From: Dendrolimus kikuchii
Lineage: Eukaryota > Arthropoda > Insecta > Lepidoptera > Lasiocampidae
Direction: 5' to 3'
Length of the DNA: 64,000 nucleotides
Assembly (NCBI GenBank): GCA_019925095.2
Contig: CM034402.1
Span: forward strand, 12,225,501 to 12,289,500
In this document: piece after piece, positions 42,813 to 55,028 of the stretch
Numbering within the stretch: position 1 is the stretch's first letter
Layout: every line of letters begins with the position of its first letter
Made by a program: the position numbers and the translations under genes
Notes under the pieces: model-generated
What the model was told of the DNA's origin: nothing
Database searches by the model: none
What the model saw: the letters and a program-made list of their open reading frames with translations, nothing else

Positions 42813-43889
42813 ATAAATATAATGTATAATAATTATAATTTATGTAACATTTTCCTTTATATTTACGTACGTATTACGTATACTAGTATTAGTATATTAT
42901 ATCTATTGAACACCTACCCCCATCCATACCAAGTTTCTGTCCATACAAAGGTTGTCTGGAAGAAATCGCTCCTAGCGTTAAAACCGCCCATAGCACGTAT
43001 AATTACTAATGTATGTATGAATTTATTTTGTAACATTGTGTGCAATAAAGTATATCCTATTCTAGGTAAGAAACATTCTAGATCCTGACTGAAAGTGCAT
43101 AAAGGTGATGAAAGACACCGGAGTGATAAATAATTGGTTGATATTACAGGAACAGATAATTATAATGATCATTGCATAGAATTATTTCTCAGCCGAGAAG
43201 CCGCGTCCTCACTTGCACTACATTAACACTATTTTTTATTTATAAATATATGTTTTTTCTATTTAAACAAATATATATTAATATTAATATTGTGTCTCTA
43301 TAACGTTAAGTTCGTGTAAATTATACATACTTATGTATAATTTAAGTAAACGTATGAAAATAAAACTATGTAATATATAGTATCTTTATTGATATATCGA
43401 AACAGACAAACCTATTTGGGGGCGACATAGACTAATTAAATGAAGTGACTGAAATGCTAGTCGAATTCACTCCACTCCATTCATGAAGTAAGGGTTCACT
43501 TATATAATACAATACGTATTTTATTTTATTTATAAGCCTTGTTCAGTCCAAGATTGAAAATATTTTTTCGTTATCAAATTTTAAGTTGCATCGGTCACGA
43601 GGCTACTTCAACGCTCGCCACCCGCCCGCTATTACTATAATCACGCGACCAGCGCGTCGGTACTTTAATAAAGCGTTTACCATTTACATTTTAGATTTTA
43701 TACTTTTTAATCTAAATATCATCAATTGAACATTTTGAATATTAATAGACAGAAATTAGTTTGAAATTGACTCATTTAAAAACAAGCTTTAATTATATTT
43801 CACATTTCTTCAAAATTAATTAATTAGTCTAATTAATATTTCTTACATAGTCTTTAATCTATATATTATATATAATTATATTATATATA
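42813..43889. other. AT-rich DNA, nothing recognised
   Basis: Contains a small GC-richer patch (about 43600-43660). No frame or repeat recognised. Confidence 0.45.
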
Positions 43890-44045
43890 TTATAATTGAA
43901 ATCCACGTATATAGTGACTCATCACGATATCTCAGGAACTATAATACCTATAGACTTGAAATTTGGCATAGACGTTCTTTTCGCCAAATTAGAGGTAAGC
44001 TAAGAACGGATTTTATGGCACGCGAAGCGGGCGGGTATCAGCTAG
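43890..44045 (+). mobile_element. Helitron-like element, 3' part
   Basis: AATTGAAATCCACGTATA..CTCAGGAACTATAATACC..GAAATTTGGCATAGACG..GCACGCGAAGCGGGCGGGTAT ends CTAG-T (44042-44046). Boundaries at the 5' side are unclear. Confidence 0.5.
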
Positions 44046-45270
44046 TTATTTATACAATTGTTATATTTACATAATTGAACTTTGCAGTTAGTTTATTTTT
44101 ATTAGTATTTTATTATGTAATTTTTAAAATAATTAGCTTTGTTATAGATATATATTATATCGTCTTGTAATTGTACTAAATAAATTTAATAATTAAAACT
44201 ACAGTTATCGTTTATGTTCTTTTTTAATAGTTTTATTATTATACTAGAATTGTAAAACGAACATAGACTTATTAATCTAATATTAGCAAAACTTTATTTT
44301 TCATACAAAATATAGATTTAGTGGGATAATATTTCTTACATTTTTTTCGCATTTTCAAATATATTATATTTCAAGTGTACAAAAAGAGTTCGTTACCTCT
44401 CACTCGATGTTACTGCTCAAATTTGTAAATATTATATTTTTATTTTGTTTAATCTTTAAGTATTAAAAACTACTTAGCCGAAATTCGACGCTACATATTA
44501 AGGCTTCAGAGAGTGGCAAATTTTATTTATCAAACTGGGCTAGTAATTTCTAATATGATCAGTTGTGAAAGATATAGATAGAGAGGTAAATGAGATCTTA
44601 GAGTTACTTTAGGTATCGGAAACATGAAATAAATGTAACACGAACTCATTTAAAATACGTTTAGATTTTCATATACCGAGAGCTACAAAACCCCGCATAA
44701 AAGAATGATATACTTTCAGGGGCATGTTCGCCCAAACCGCAACATCTCAAACCACTGTTGGAAATGGAAGGGAAGGGAAATAGAGAAAGAATACGAAATA
44801 AATGCTTATTCATTTAGCGTCTCTTTTGTGCGGCGGGTTAAAAGCGAGCAACGATATATGGGAACATTAGGGAAAACAATGCGCCTTTGTGCTCTGCGTG
44901 TACATCAAAAGTTTTGAATAAAAAGATTGACTGCCCATTTTGTGCGTGCCTATAACATACGGATATTTGCTCTTAAATTTTCTGTTCATATTTATTTTAC
45001 ACGTAACATTGGACTTTTTATCGCAGTTTTTAAGAACTTTTCACATGGTTTCGTTCATGTAAAATCTGATCGTCAAATCAAAAATCCATTTTACGGTATA
45101 AACAGTATTGTATGTTTATCTTTGTAATCGAAAGTACGTATCTTTATCTTTACATTATATAAAACAAAATCGCGTTCGTATCTGTCTTTCTGTCTGTTTA
45201 TCTGATAACACTTTCTAAAATCCGTTGCATGGGCAACGGATTTTTAATCAGTTTTCATTATCTTTTATAT
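44046..45270. other. AT-rich DNA, nothing recognised
   Basis: A 70-codon frame (44705-44917) is not recognisable. Confidence 0.45.
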
Positions 45271-45271
45271 A

Positions 45272-45400
45272 CTAGCTTTTGCCTGCGGCTTCGCTCACGA
45301 TATATAAAAACCTAATTCACTTCTAATGCAAGTAAAATACTGACTCGAGTGGAACCGCGGCGTAGCCGTACACCCTAGTAAATGTATAATGAATGAACGC
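45272..45400 (-). mobile_element. Helitron-like end fragment
   Basis: A-CTAG (45271-45275) with TTTTGCCTGCGGCTTCGCTC resembles the reversed 3' end of other copies. The body is short. Confidence 0.4.
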
Positions 45401-45423
45401 TCTAGTAAATGTATAATGAATTT
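45374..45423. repeat. 20-bp direct repeat pair
   Basis: CTAGTAAATGTATAATGAAT occurs at about 45375-45394 and again at about 45403-45422, with about 8 bp between. Confidence 0.8.
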
Positions 45424-45663
45424 AAATACACACAGATACAAACCTAATCATAAAGTACCTAATAACAGTAATAAAAATCGGCAGATAAACACATACATTG
45501 TACATATATTCCTAAGCTACCATGTTACGCTTGTTAGCACAATGCTTAGTTTGGGAATATAAGCGCAATGGGCAATTCTTTAGCATATTCTAGACGTAGA
45601 GTAAATAATTTGTCCTTTAAAAATATTTTCGTAGGAATCAACCGACTGAACTAGACAACATAC

Positions 45664-45850
45664 ATCTATACTAATACTAGTGGTCGCCCAGTGGTCGAAA
45701 TTTGACCATAATTAATTTAAATTATAAGTTTTAGCATTATTAAGGTTCTGTTGTCAGACTATATTTCTATAATCACAGATTTCGCAAGGCTACACTGTTA
45801 ATTTGACTTTAACAATAAACAAAAGAATATATGCTCTTTTCTTATTGTGA
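45664..45850 (+). mobile_element. Helitron-like 5' end
   Basis: TCTATACTAATACTAGTGG (from about 45665) matches the 5' start of the lepidopteran Helitron-like family on the plus strand. The 3' boundary is not found. Confidence 0.4.
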
Positions 45851-46104
45851 AACTTTGCGTCTATGTGTCAAATATATGGTAGTGTGTGTAATGTTTTATT
45901 TTAGTGATTTAATATATTTTTATGCTTAATTTTTTTAAATATTAGCATTCTGCACTCCTTCTCTATATAAACTATAAGTGTACGAAATTTCATACTCGTC
46001 TGTCTGCGTAATTTTCATAAAAAGGGGTACAATGTTTTTACTTCATGTATTAATATAATGATTAGCTAGGAAAAAATAGTATTATTGTATTTTTTATGTT
46101 TGTA

Positions 46105-46256
46105 ACGAATAAACTAAAAAACTACTGGACCGATTTCAAAAATTCTTTCACCATTAGAATTTTACATTATCTCTAAGTAACATAGGCTATATTTAATTTA
46201 AATAATCGGGTTCTAATTTTTTTTCAAGACAGGATAGCGTCTTCCGGCACTGCTAG
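46105..46256 (+). mobile_element. Helitron-like element, 3' part
   Basis: ACTACTGGACCGATTTCAAA..AGGATAGCGTCTTCCGGCAC ends CTAG-T (46253-46257). Confidence 0.5.
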
Positions 46257-46257
46257 T

Positions 46258-46927
46258 CTTATAGACGATGGTTCAATACGTGTCGTTGCGCGCAAACAAA
46301 GCCACATGCGAAACTTTAGTACAAAATAAAATAGATCTTGATCATTATTTCGTATATTATTTTTCCGAGAATATGACATTAAAGAAAATGTTTTGGTATT
46401 TTTTATGGTACGCCTGATCATGACATGAATAGCAGTACAAAAGCGAAATAGACATTAATTACGTAGCCCATCAACTCGGGTTATTACGAACTTGAGCTAC
46501 TTATAAAAAACCAGAGGCTCTTTTTAACACAAGACCCTCCTTTGATTCTCAGTCTACTTCAGTAATATTATATTTTGTCTACTTATTAAATATGGCCTTG
46601 AACTGTTTAGAATTAGAACAATCTTCCAACAAATAAGCAAAAATTGGCGCCTTATATTGCCACCACGGCAGCCTTTGATAAAATGTAGGTTTTAGACTAA
46701 CGTCAAGCATCGGAGTTATTTAGGCAGTATACTATATATAGTAGTACCTACTAAAATTCAGAATTCAATAAACAGATGTGATTTCTCACAGAAACAGAAT
46801 TCTTTTTTAAAAACAATATACCCTACAACTTATTTTGCCTATGATTATGTATGTTTGTTAGACACTGTGGGTGATTTAGTTAACGCACGTAATCCTTAAA
46901 ATAACCCTATATTCGTCTGTCTATATA
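46258..46927. other. AT-rich DNA, nothing recognised
   Basis: No feature seen. Confidence 0.45.
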
Positions 46928-47112
46928 TGTCACAGTCATTGTTTACAATATCTATTTCAGCAGACTGTAAAAAGTGCTCAGCTGATGTATGCGCGTATAT
47001 CTATATAAGGAAAAATGCACTTGGACTAAATTTTCAGTCTTCTCAGTCAGTATTATTTCATCAACAGTTCAATAGCAACTGACATTATTATTAGACACAT
47101 GGTTTTATTACA
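46928..47112 (+). mobile_element. possible short LTR
   Basis: TGTCACAG...TTATTACA with a TATATAAGG box (about 47003) and a TTTTCAGTCTTCTCAGTCAG initiator-like stretch resembles an LTR promoter. There is no matching flanking duplication, and the adjacent BEL/Pao codons are on the other strand. Confidence 0.3.
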
Positions 47113-47217
47113 AAAGAATGAGGCTTACATACAGCCAGTGCCTATGTAGGTTTCCTACATATTCCCAGGGAAGAAATAAGAAATTAAAAGAAACATGAAT
47201 GACCAATATTAATTAAC

Positions 47218-47433
47218 ATCAATAGGCAGTAAACAAACTGTTGTAATTGACCTTCTATGAATGTTACCATTTTGTGTCCTCATCTCTACGGTTCTACCTA
47301 TACTGTCGGCTCCTGGAAATACATTAATTACCCGAGTCATAAGCCAGAACAAAGGTTGAACATCGATTTCAACTAAAATTACTAAAGAACCAACCTTAAT
47401 GTTAATTGCTCTAAAACTACTGGATTCATAATA
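47218..47433 (-). pseudogene. BEL/Pao retrotransposon Pol C-terminal fragment
   Basis: The minus frame reads INIKVGSLVILVEIDVQPLF, WLMTRVINVFPGADSIGRTV and EMRTQNGNIHRRSITTVCLL. The order KVGxLVxL...W...RV...PG.D...R.V...T..G...R.I...C.LP is the conserved domain after the integrase in BEL/Pao elements. It is uninterrupted for over 60 codons but has neither start nor upstream Pol, so it is a fragment. Confidence 0.82.
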
Positions 47434-47704
47434 ATATGTACAATATATTATATCAAAAAGGTATTATATTCTATAAGTAGCGACAATTCCGTTATGACAT
47501 GGTAATAAAAACTATACATTAGAACTGTTCATGCATCATGTAATTAAGGAATACATTTTCTCAGTGTACTTACATAGACGTGTGGATTATTATTAAAAAG
47601 GTTTTAAAATATCATTAAAATGTTTCTCAGTATTTGTATTTTATTTTACTAAGTGAGGTAAAATTCTAAAATTCTCAAACTAAAGGATAAACAGAAACAA
47701 AGAA
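47434..47704. other. AT-rich DNA, nothing recognised
   Basis: No feature seen. Confidence 0.4.
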
Positions 47705-47808
47705 GGAAAATTTGTTTCCGAAATTTACCCTACAGTGAATCAAACCCGTAACCTCTGCGTTCCAATTAAATCGGTAGGCCAACACGTTTACCAAGCCTGA
47801 TTAATTAT
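47705..47808 (-). mobile_element. tRNA-derived SINE, degraded
   Basis: Reversed, it has CTTGGTAAACGTGTTGGCC (A-box-like), GGTTACGGGTTTGATTCAC (B box) and GTAAATTTCGGAAAC. The last two are shared with the SINE at 56597-56849. Confidence 0.65.
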
Positions 47809-48240
47809 CGCCTCAGAAGAACATGCTATACTTGTAACTTTCATTTAATATTTCTCCTTAAACATTACTAAGAACTGTTATATTACATGAGTTATTTATT
47901 ACGCAATGAAGTGACATTGAGGTGATACAAGCTGAATATAATCCTGATCTCACATCTTGTTGTCTAGGCAACTGACTTAATTGAGTTGGCTACCAGAGCG
48001 CCGTATATACCCAAGTATTTAACTAAATTATTAATCTTGGACAATAGCTTCGCGATGATAATGTTCGTAGTAGCAAAGCGGCAAAGGCAACTGCATCATT
48101 CCAATCACGTAAATTTGATACTGCCATCGAGGAGCATGCACAATTTAGACAGATTTTTCTGTATGAATACTATTACAATTAACAGGGCCTGATATTATGG
48201 GAAACTTAGTGAAAAACAGTATATATTAAATGACTGAATA
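47809..48240. other. unrecognised DNA
   Basis: No feature seen. Confidence 0.4.
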
Positions 48241-48345
48241 AACAGGCTTTATTGTGTTTTAAAAGATACAGTTAACAGAAATTAATTTTTTATAATACAA
48301 TAGGCGGTCTTATATAACTATTAGCAATTTCTCCCAAACAACCTT
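48241..48345 (-). mobile_element. LINE 3' end, copy 4 (no microsatellite)
   Basis: GGCTTTATTGTG..ATAGGCGGTCTTATATAAC..AATTTCTCCCAAACAACC is a diverged version of the 15776-15905 tail block. Confidence 0.6.
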
Positions 48346-48436
48346 TGGATGGAGAAGGAGCTTGATAGGAACAGTGCTATGTGTATTATTCACATTTTAC
48401 CGATTCAGTACCTTACAATAAATAAATACATATATA

Positions 48437-48616
48437 AGCCGCGCGCAGAAGGTTTGCCGATGACTACTTACTATTATTATACCTATATATACTTACGCAA
48501 AGTATATATAGTAATAAATTTATTGCAACAACCATTTATGTAACCTTTTTTGTCAACCCTACTGACTATCGACGAGTGACGTCATGATGCTATCGGCAAA
48601 CCTTCTGCGCACGGGT
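48437..48616. mobile_element. MITE with perfect 19-bp terminal inverted repeat
   Basis: GCGCAGAAGGTTTGCCGAT (48443-48461) is exactly inverted at 48592-48610. The whole is about 170-180 bp and non-coding. No clear target duplication was found. The perfect ends suggest fairly recent movement. Confidence 0.75.
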
Positions 48617-48654
48617 AGTATGATATAACATAGATACACTAGTAAAATATAAAA

Positions 48655-48900
48655 ATTATACTAATAAGATAAATGCGATAGTTTGGATGGATATTTGCTG
48701 CTCAGTCACGACAGGATGGCTAAACGGATCTGGATGAAATTTGGCACTAGTCTTTACATATTATGCATATTACATTATACATAATAATAACAGCGTATAA
48801 ACGTTACTCTGGCCTATCATTTATAGGGAAACGAAGAGTATACCTGACACGCTTGTCCAGAATAGACTGGTGGGTATGTCACATCGGTAAACCCAATGTG
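48655..48900 (-). mobile_element. Helitron-like fragment
   Basis: ATACTAATAAGATAAATGCG..GGATGGATATTTG..CTAAACGGATCTGGATGAAA corresponds to the reverse of 41940-42015 (CCAAATCGGTCCAGTAG..TTTCGCATTTATAAT). Confidence 0.45.
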
Positions 48901-49257
48901 CAGATTTCATCGCGATGTTTTCCTTCACCGTAAGCAAGTGATAATTGCAACAATATGCATGTTGAGTCACGTTTCATCCACCAATTTGTTGATGTATAAT
49001 TTAGCACAGTTAAAGACTACGGTTAATACACGAACGTGGTGCTATGTAAATACAGATAGATGATATCACTGTGAGAGTTGCCGATAAGATTGGGCATCTA
49101 TCTGTCTGTATCAGTAAAAATGCCTAATCTCATAAACGTATAAATATAATATTTAATATTGATTAGAATACTAGTGTGCACATCACTTAAACGATAAGGT
49201 TTCTGTATATATAGTGTACGTAAAATTAGGAACAATAAAGAAATTAATACACTGCAA

Positions 49258-49447
49258 GAGTATAACTCATCGTCTTATTTTGTACTCGTCTCTCGGCGAT
49301 TGAGCCATGTGGTGCGCACCCTCCCACTCCCACAATGCACATCAGATCAGACAACTGCCAAGTGGCGCATGCTTTCCGACCAGGATTCGAATCCGCGCCC
49401 TTTGAACATGGGCACGCGAGTACGCTAACCACTAAGCTACTGCGTCT
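49258..49447 (-). mobile_element. tRNA-derived SINE
   Basis: Reversed, GCAGTAGCTTAGTGGTTAGCG is a clear A box and GGATTCGAATCC (49383-49394) a perfect B box, about 45 bp apart. The head looks like a tRNA gene, but the body continues with unrelated sequence, so it is a SINE and not a tRNA. Confidence 0.75.
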
Positions 49448-50428
49448 TTATTACCAATATGTAACCTAGCAATTCACCCTCTGCATCGAATAAATCGTGT
49501 GTTTATATTTAATACCCTACTTTACAAAATAATTAAGTAGTCCCTTTTACTTTCGGTTATTGTAATAAAATTATCTTTTAGTAATAAAAAATCTGTTACA
49601 TAAATTATATTTAGAAATTGTTTGTAAAATGTAGGGTGCGTAAGCTGATGGGTTACGGAAACAAAGATGGTACCGAATACCATTAAACCGTTATCATAAA
49701 ACATTACCAACCGCCGCGAGCAGATTTTCCCTATATAAAAGCGGCTACATTTTTATCACGGTTACATGTGAAATGCTAATTTTACTTCTAAAGTGCCAAA
49801 TATAAAAATGATAAACATCCGCCGACACAAGAAATTATTGTCCATAAAAACGTATTGTTCGACAATTCTGTGCATGTCACGTTATTACAACAAAAAGAAA
49901 GCTTGGAGTACTTTAAAAATCCATTATCTTAATACAGTATTTTCAGAGAATTTTATATCGTCGTAACGGTAGCAGGAAAAAATAAAACTGGATCCGTATT
50001 GTTACCGCAACTTGAAATATGAGGAGAGGCATCTTGCAAAAGTTGTATCGTACAGTCGATAACAGAATCACTTTTAGATGTGTCACTTTTGACAGTTCAC
50101 TAATGTATGTGCCTAACCTTTGTCATAAAACATATTCGGAATAAAATATAGAACATAAAAGATTTATTGGCAATATTCAAATTGTTCGTGGCATACACAA
50201 AAGACCGTTTTCTCCAGTTTTGAAATACAATGAGTTTATTTGAAAGATTTAGTATTTGGAAATTGAGGTGATATTTCTTCACCATCCTCCATACAACAAT
50301 ATCTCTTATATAAAGAGTTTAATACAAAACAAAGATTTTTGTAGAAGCAACAAGTATTTACCAGCTGATATAAGAACTAATTAGAATGTAGTATGCAAAT
50401 CGATTCCATAAAGCTTTTATAGCCGCCG
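49448..50428. other. AT-rich DNA, nothing recognised
   Basis: No feature seen. Confidence 0.5.
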
Positions 50429-50554
50429 GTTCCTATATCTTACTATTCATCCACTTGCTTTACCATCGGTTGACTTTTCGCTTTACTTGTATGGAGCTTA
50501 TGTCAAAGTTTAACCGATAATAAGGCACGTGAACGGTCGATGACATATAGGAAC
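50429..50554. mobile_element. small palindromic MITE, copy 3
   Basis: GTTCCTATATCTTACTATTC at one end and CATATAGGAAC at the other. The interior has CTTTACCATCGGTTGAC / GTTTAACCGATAATAAG. Same family as 17868 and 18179. Confidence 0.78.
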
Positions 50555-51064
50555 TGGCTATTATTAAACAAGTTTGCATACGACATAAAAGTAATAATGA
50601 TATATGAATAACGTTAATGCTCTGGTGTAGTATGAAATATGTTTCATAGAAAATGTGACTGATATTAATTGACCCGTGTCTAGGCAGCTCTTTGATCCGG
50701 TTTTATACAAATCCTACATTTGTAAGTAAATGTTCTGTATATCTTAAATAGTCCGTAATTCATTAAGTTGTAATACGAAATTAAATTCATCTCAAACTTT
50801 TGTGCTTGTTTGTACATAAAAGAATTTTCACAGCTGTCGTACTAAGTTTGTGAATAAAAGTTACAAGTCGATACTTCAACACTTAGTTTTACTACAATGG
50901 TACCTTTTAAAATTGTTTTTATATAACTACTTAAGGATATCTGACAAGAAAACGACTGATGGGTACTGGGTTAGAGATTTAATTTTATTATTAGACTTAA
51001 ATTGATGCTTATGTATAGAGTGGTATTTGATCGACACGATTTTTTAAAACATACCATTTTTATT
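50555..51064. other. AT-rich DNA, nothing recognised
   Basis: No feature seen. Confidence 0.5.
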
Positions 51065-51260
51065 GTGAAGCTGGCAAAAATACAGACGGCCGAACTATTG
51101 GAAAGTGTAGATGTTTTCAATAACAGGGGCGAGGACAACGCGTTACCAGCCTTTAGGATAGGATAAGATAAAGAGTATCAGGAAAAGGGTATATATAGGT
51201 TAGGCATAGTGACAATAGATAGAAGCGGGGGAAGTGCGCCATCGGAACTCTGTGAGTAAC
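51065..51260 (-). mobile_element. CR1-like LINE 3' UTR, degraded
   Basis: CTGGCAAAAATACAGACGGCC, TGGAAAGTGTAG, CAGGGGCGAGGACAACGCGTTACCAGC and the GATAGGATAAGATA stretch follow the same order as the reversed 20345-20655 copy. Confidence 0.6.
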
Positions 51261-52089
51261 TGGTGAGGCTGGGTACATATGTGAAGAAATCTTTAACTGG
51301 CTACAATCAGTATTTTGCCTCCTATCCTAATAAAATATTACGTTTTTATTGATATATCAATCTTGTTACAGTATAAGTAAATTATTGTTTAATTTCTTTT
51401 ATGCAAAATAAATATCTTTACTCCAAAATCTTAAAAGGGCGAAATAGATATGTTTTTTTTCTAAAATTAGTAAGGAACCCTATAACATAAAGTGTAAAAA
51501 ACCAAATTTTATTTGTATTTTTATATTATTTTTTTCTAATTAAGTTCCTATATACGATACTTTAAAGGTACGGGCGTCTGTATAATTATTTTATCTTATA
51601 CGTTTCGTATTCTCCGTCCTTCTTTCACGGAGATATATCGTTTCCCCTTGTTTCACAGGGCATCGTTAGCTATTTGCGTGAATCGGTACTTATGGTCGGT
51701 TTTTACGTAACAGAGATATACGTTTATTGTTCTTTTATCGGCCTTAAGTCGCGAGAGAAATAATAGTTTAGTGTGATATTTCTTACAATACAATAAACTA
51801 GTATGTACACTACGTACACAATTCAGAGTTTCCAAGCGACCTTTTTTTTTAAATATAATAATAATTGTTCATGCTTTGGTTGAATGAAATTATGAAGAGT
51901 TCCGTAGACGTGAAAATCCACTGTTTTTGTAATTTAACTACGAAAGCCTAAAAAACATTTCTTTCAATACCCAATAAGCTAAGATTTATATACCCACTTG
52001 ACATATCTTTATAATTCCAAAAATTACAATTGTCGTTACAATCACAAATGATAAAGGTACATCAAAATTGACATATATTTTTTTAAATC
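51261..52089. other. AT-rich DNA, nothing recognised
   Basis: No feature seen. Confidence 0.5.
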
Positions 52090-52094
52090 AAATA

Positions 52095-52665
52095 AACAAT
52101 ATTTTAAATTAATTATTTCCTTCAGCTGTGCTAGATAATAAAACTCTACCCTATGTAAACTCCATCAAATATTTGAACCTTCATCGAGATTGGCGGCTCA
52201 TCTGGAAGAAACATAAGTATCCAAGCGAAAAGAGATTAACTAAACCTCAGATATAGAAGTATATTATGGCGCATAAGAAGATCATCCAGCTTATCGCTTG
52301 AGAATAAGCTACTTGTATACAAACTAGCTATAAATCCAATCTAGACTTATGGCATTCAACTTTGGGAAAGTTCTAGCCACTCCAAAATAGAAATCCTCCC
52401 ACGGTTTCAGCACCATATTAAAGACAATAATAAAGGCACTCCGGTTCACATACCAATACCGAAGCTCATTATTACTTTGCATTAGCCACATACCCCACAG
52501 TAAGGGAAGAGACTGTCAATACCTGCACAAGATGCAAGGAACGTCTAATAATTCACCCAAGTGAGCTCGGCCCAGAATCTCTGCATAACTCTCTATAAAG
52601 ACCCCTAAAACGTGCGCACATCCTTAACCTGAACGGAAAATATAACTTTAATTAAATTAAAGAAA
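52095..52665 (+). pseudogene. Jockey-type LINE reverse transcriptase C-terminal region, decayed
   Basis: Across several frames one can read PYVNSIKYLNLHRDWRLIWK, then HKKIIQLIA...LENKLLVYKLAIK, WTYGIQLWES, and TVREETVNT..KERLIIHPSEL and KRAHILNLN. This is the end of Jockey-clade ORF2 (VKYLG.HLD.RLTW...LLYK..LKPIWTYGIQLWG). Many stops and frameshifts make it an old copy. Confidence 0.78.
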
Positions 52666-52949
52666 TCATTGAATGTTGGCTCCTAAAACGACTTTAAAGA
52701 ACTAAAGCATCTGCTTATGGAACAATTTCTGCATAATCCAAATTTTGAATTTTTGAAGTGAAACTTTAGAATTGTTATGATTTGAAACTCGATGAAACGA
52801 ATAAACGACACTAAAAGAGGTAAACATATAAATCTATAGGACTAAGCTTATGAGATAATTAGATAAGAATTTTACACTGTGCAGCACAGATTAGAGAGTC
52901 AATATGACTGATGATTAAACATAGGTCCAATTTAGACCGAAATAAAACT

Positions 52950-53110
52950 GATAATATTTTTTGTCTAAAACAGTGAAGAATTGAAAGTAATACTTAAAAA
53001 GTTTATTTTAAATTGTAATACGTTGACGGATGTAGGTCAAAGGAATTATATTTAGTTAGAGAAGAATAATCTGTGAGTATATTCACTGTAGTTTCACTTC
53101 TACTGCCTAT
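52950..53110 (-). repeat. interspersed repeat B, copy 2
   Basis: Reverse counterpart of 19885-20080. Confidence 0.65.
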
Positions 53111-53810
53111 GAATTGCACACACACATTTTTTTATTGACACGGAAATATATTGTGTTATATTTTATTTTAATAATTATTATACCACACCAATTCAAGCAT
53201 ACAGTTTGCCGACACTTATCAGTTTGAAGAACCTATTTCCCCTGTCTTCTTCTGAAGGGAACAACTTCAAAAAGTAATTCCAAAGGAACTCTGGCTTAAT
53301 AATTACAAATAATTACAAGCCACGACTACGAAATTCGCTACAAAATAATCAGTTCATTTGAATTCTCATTTAAAATTCAAACGCCGCCAAAATTCAAATT
53401 GTAAATTAACTTATTAGATAGTAACAAAATTTACAAGTCTTAGCAAAGCTGGACAGCAGGTAACTTAGTCAGAAATTTAATTTATAACTTAACTTATTTT
53501 TGAACCCAAGTTTTGCTTGGATACAATCCCTTTCGAACCGTTAACTTTTGCCACTAAATAATTTTAACAACAGCTATAAATTATTAAACCGTTATTGTTT
53601 GCTTAAGACTAAGTTTAGTATATTGCGTAAACAAAATATGTAAGAATTAAAATATGAATAATTATAATATTGACTTTATCATTTAAAGTCTTTTATTTTT
53701 AGAAGGAACTTGCCGGGTTTGACTTCGGCTGGTTTCTGGTGGTGTCAAAGGAAACATATCTATGGATATTTCAGCGAAGGTGGAGTGTAATCAAGTAAAT
53801 TATAAGAGAA
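53111..53810. other. AT-rich DNA, nothing recognised
   Basis: No feature seen. Confidence 0.5.
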
Positions 53811-53816
53811 AAAACC

Positions 53817-53846
53817 TCTGGGGTTTATACCAATATAAACCCCAGA
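53817..53846. repeat. perfect 13-bp hairpin with 4-nt loop
   Basis: TCTGGGGTTTATA, spacer CCAA, then its exact reverse complement. Confidence 0.88.
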
Positions 53847-53929
53847 TTCTATGCTATGTATAATTAAATAAGTTAGAACTCATTTTGTTGTCTTGTTAAA
53901 TAAATAAAATAAACAATTAACTTAATAGT

Positions 53930-54025
53930 TGAGGTAGTTTAGTCACTAAAGGCGCGTTTCGTTCCAATGGAGTGGGTTTGAATCCTGGTCAGTATACATA
54001 CAAAGCCTAGGCAGTTTCTTTTTAT
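53930..54025 (+). mobile_element. tRNA-derived SINE head, degraded
   Basis: GAGGTAGTTTAGTCACTAAA (A-box-like) and GGGTTTGAATCCTGG (53974-53988, B box) occur at tRNA-like spacing. It runs into an ATAC microsatellite. Confidence 0.6.
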
Positions 54026-54060
54026 GTACATACATACATACATACATACATAACTTCACT
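54026..54060 (-). mobile_element. LINE 3' tip with GTAT tail, minimal
   Basis: ATACn followed by ATAACTTCAC, only the last few bases of the 26219-type LINE. Confidence 0.6.
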
Positions 54061-54472
54061 TTCTTTTTATGTAAAGTACATAATATAGTTACAATTGTTA
54101 TGTGCACGTGTAGAAGTAATTTATGATGATAACTGCTCATCGAGATAATCAATATATATATAGGTATATCAGCCAATTCACATTGCAAAAACGTAGCATG
54201 TCTACTGTTACTCTAAAGAGAACAAGGACTGATCCTAGCATTGGGACGTTTATGAGCTGATATAGTTATTGCATTAGAATGTAATTGAGCTTGGTAGGAT
54301 GTTAATGCTTTGACTTATAGACAGGCCTTTTGAAATCCACTTTATTAGTATATACACTTGTTTATTATTTAATGTTACACTATGGTTTTCATGTCATGGT
54401 ACCGCCATCTCTTGTTCAAACCACAATACACATTCTTGATACATACATATTCCATCTCATTTTATGTAATAT

Positions 54473-54476
<4 letters not shown>

Positions 54477-54567
<91 letters not shown>

Positions 54568-54579
54568 CTCTCTCTCTGT
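54477..54579. repeat. TA microsatellite followed by CT repeat
   Basis: About 86 bp of TA then about 16 bp of CT. Confidence 0.95.
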
Positions 54580-55028
54580 CCCAAAATTTTGCCTTGGTAC
54601 ATGGAAGACGTCGCCATTTTGACTTCGGATTCGTTTGTCGTGTTAAAAAGACAGACATGTAGGAAATAATAAGATTTTTTGCAAATGCAGTGAGTTGTTG
54701 AAACAAACTAAATGGCGGCCGCTCGGAAAGGTGATTGTTATTGTTTGAATTATAGGTTAAGGGGGTTTCAGTTTCCGTGTATGTGTGATATCTACTTATG
54801 AAGCCAAGGTGGACGTTGTCAGTCGACGGGGTTTAAGGTGAGTTAACAACAATTGAAGGCAACAAAGTTATACTATTATTTTCAGCAGCTTCGTGTGTAC
54901 GATCTATTTAGCTATCCTGGGTTTTCTTTACTTGCGGATTCAACATGCATACATTACTTGCTTACTCTGTTGGCTCAGCGATCCTAAATGCGTCTTGACC
55001 TCCAAGTCGAGAGCAGGCCCTTTTTCTC
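54580..55028. other. unrecognised DNA
   Basis: A minus frame (to 54962) reading CSRLGGQDAFRIAEPTE continues out of the LTR edge. It may be LTR or LINE flank. Nothing firm. Confidence 0.35.

Noticed and set aside
49258..49447. Functional tRNA gene
   Set aside because: A and B boxes are present, but there is no complete cloverleaf or acceptor stem and the sequence continues into a SINE body. The same holds for 38455, 47705, 53930 and 56597.
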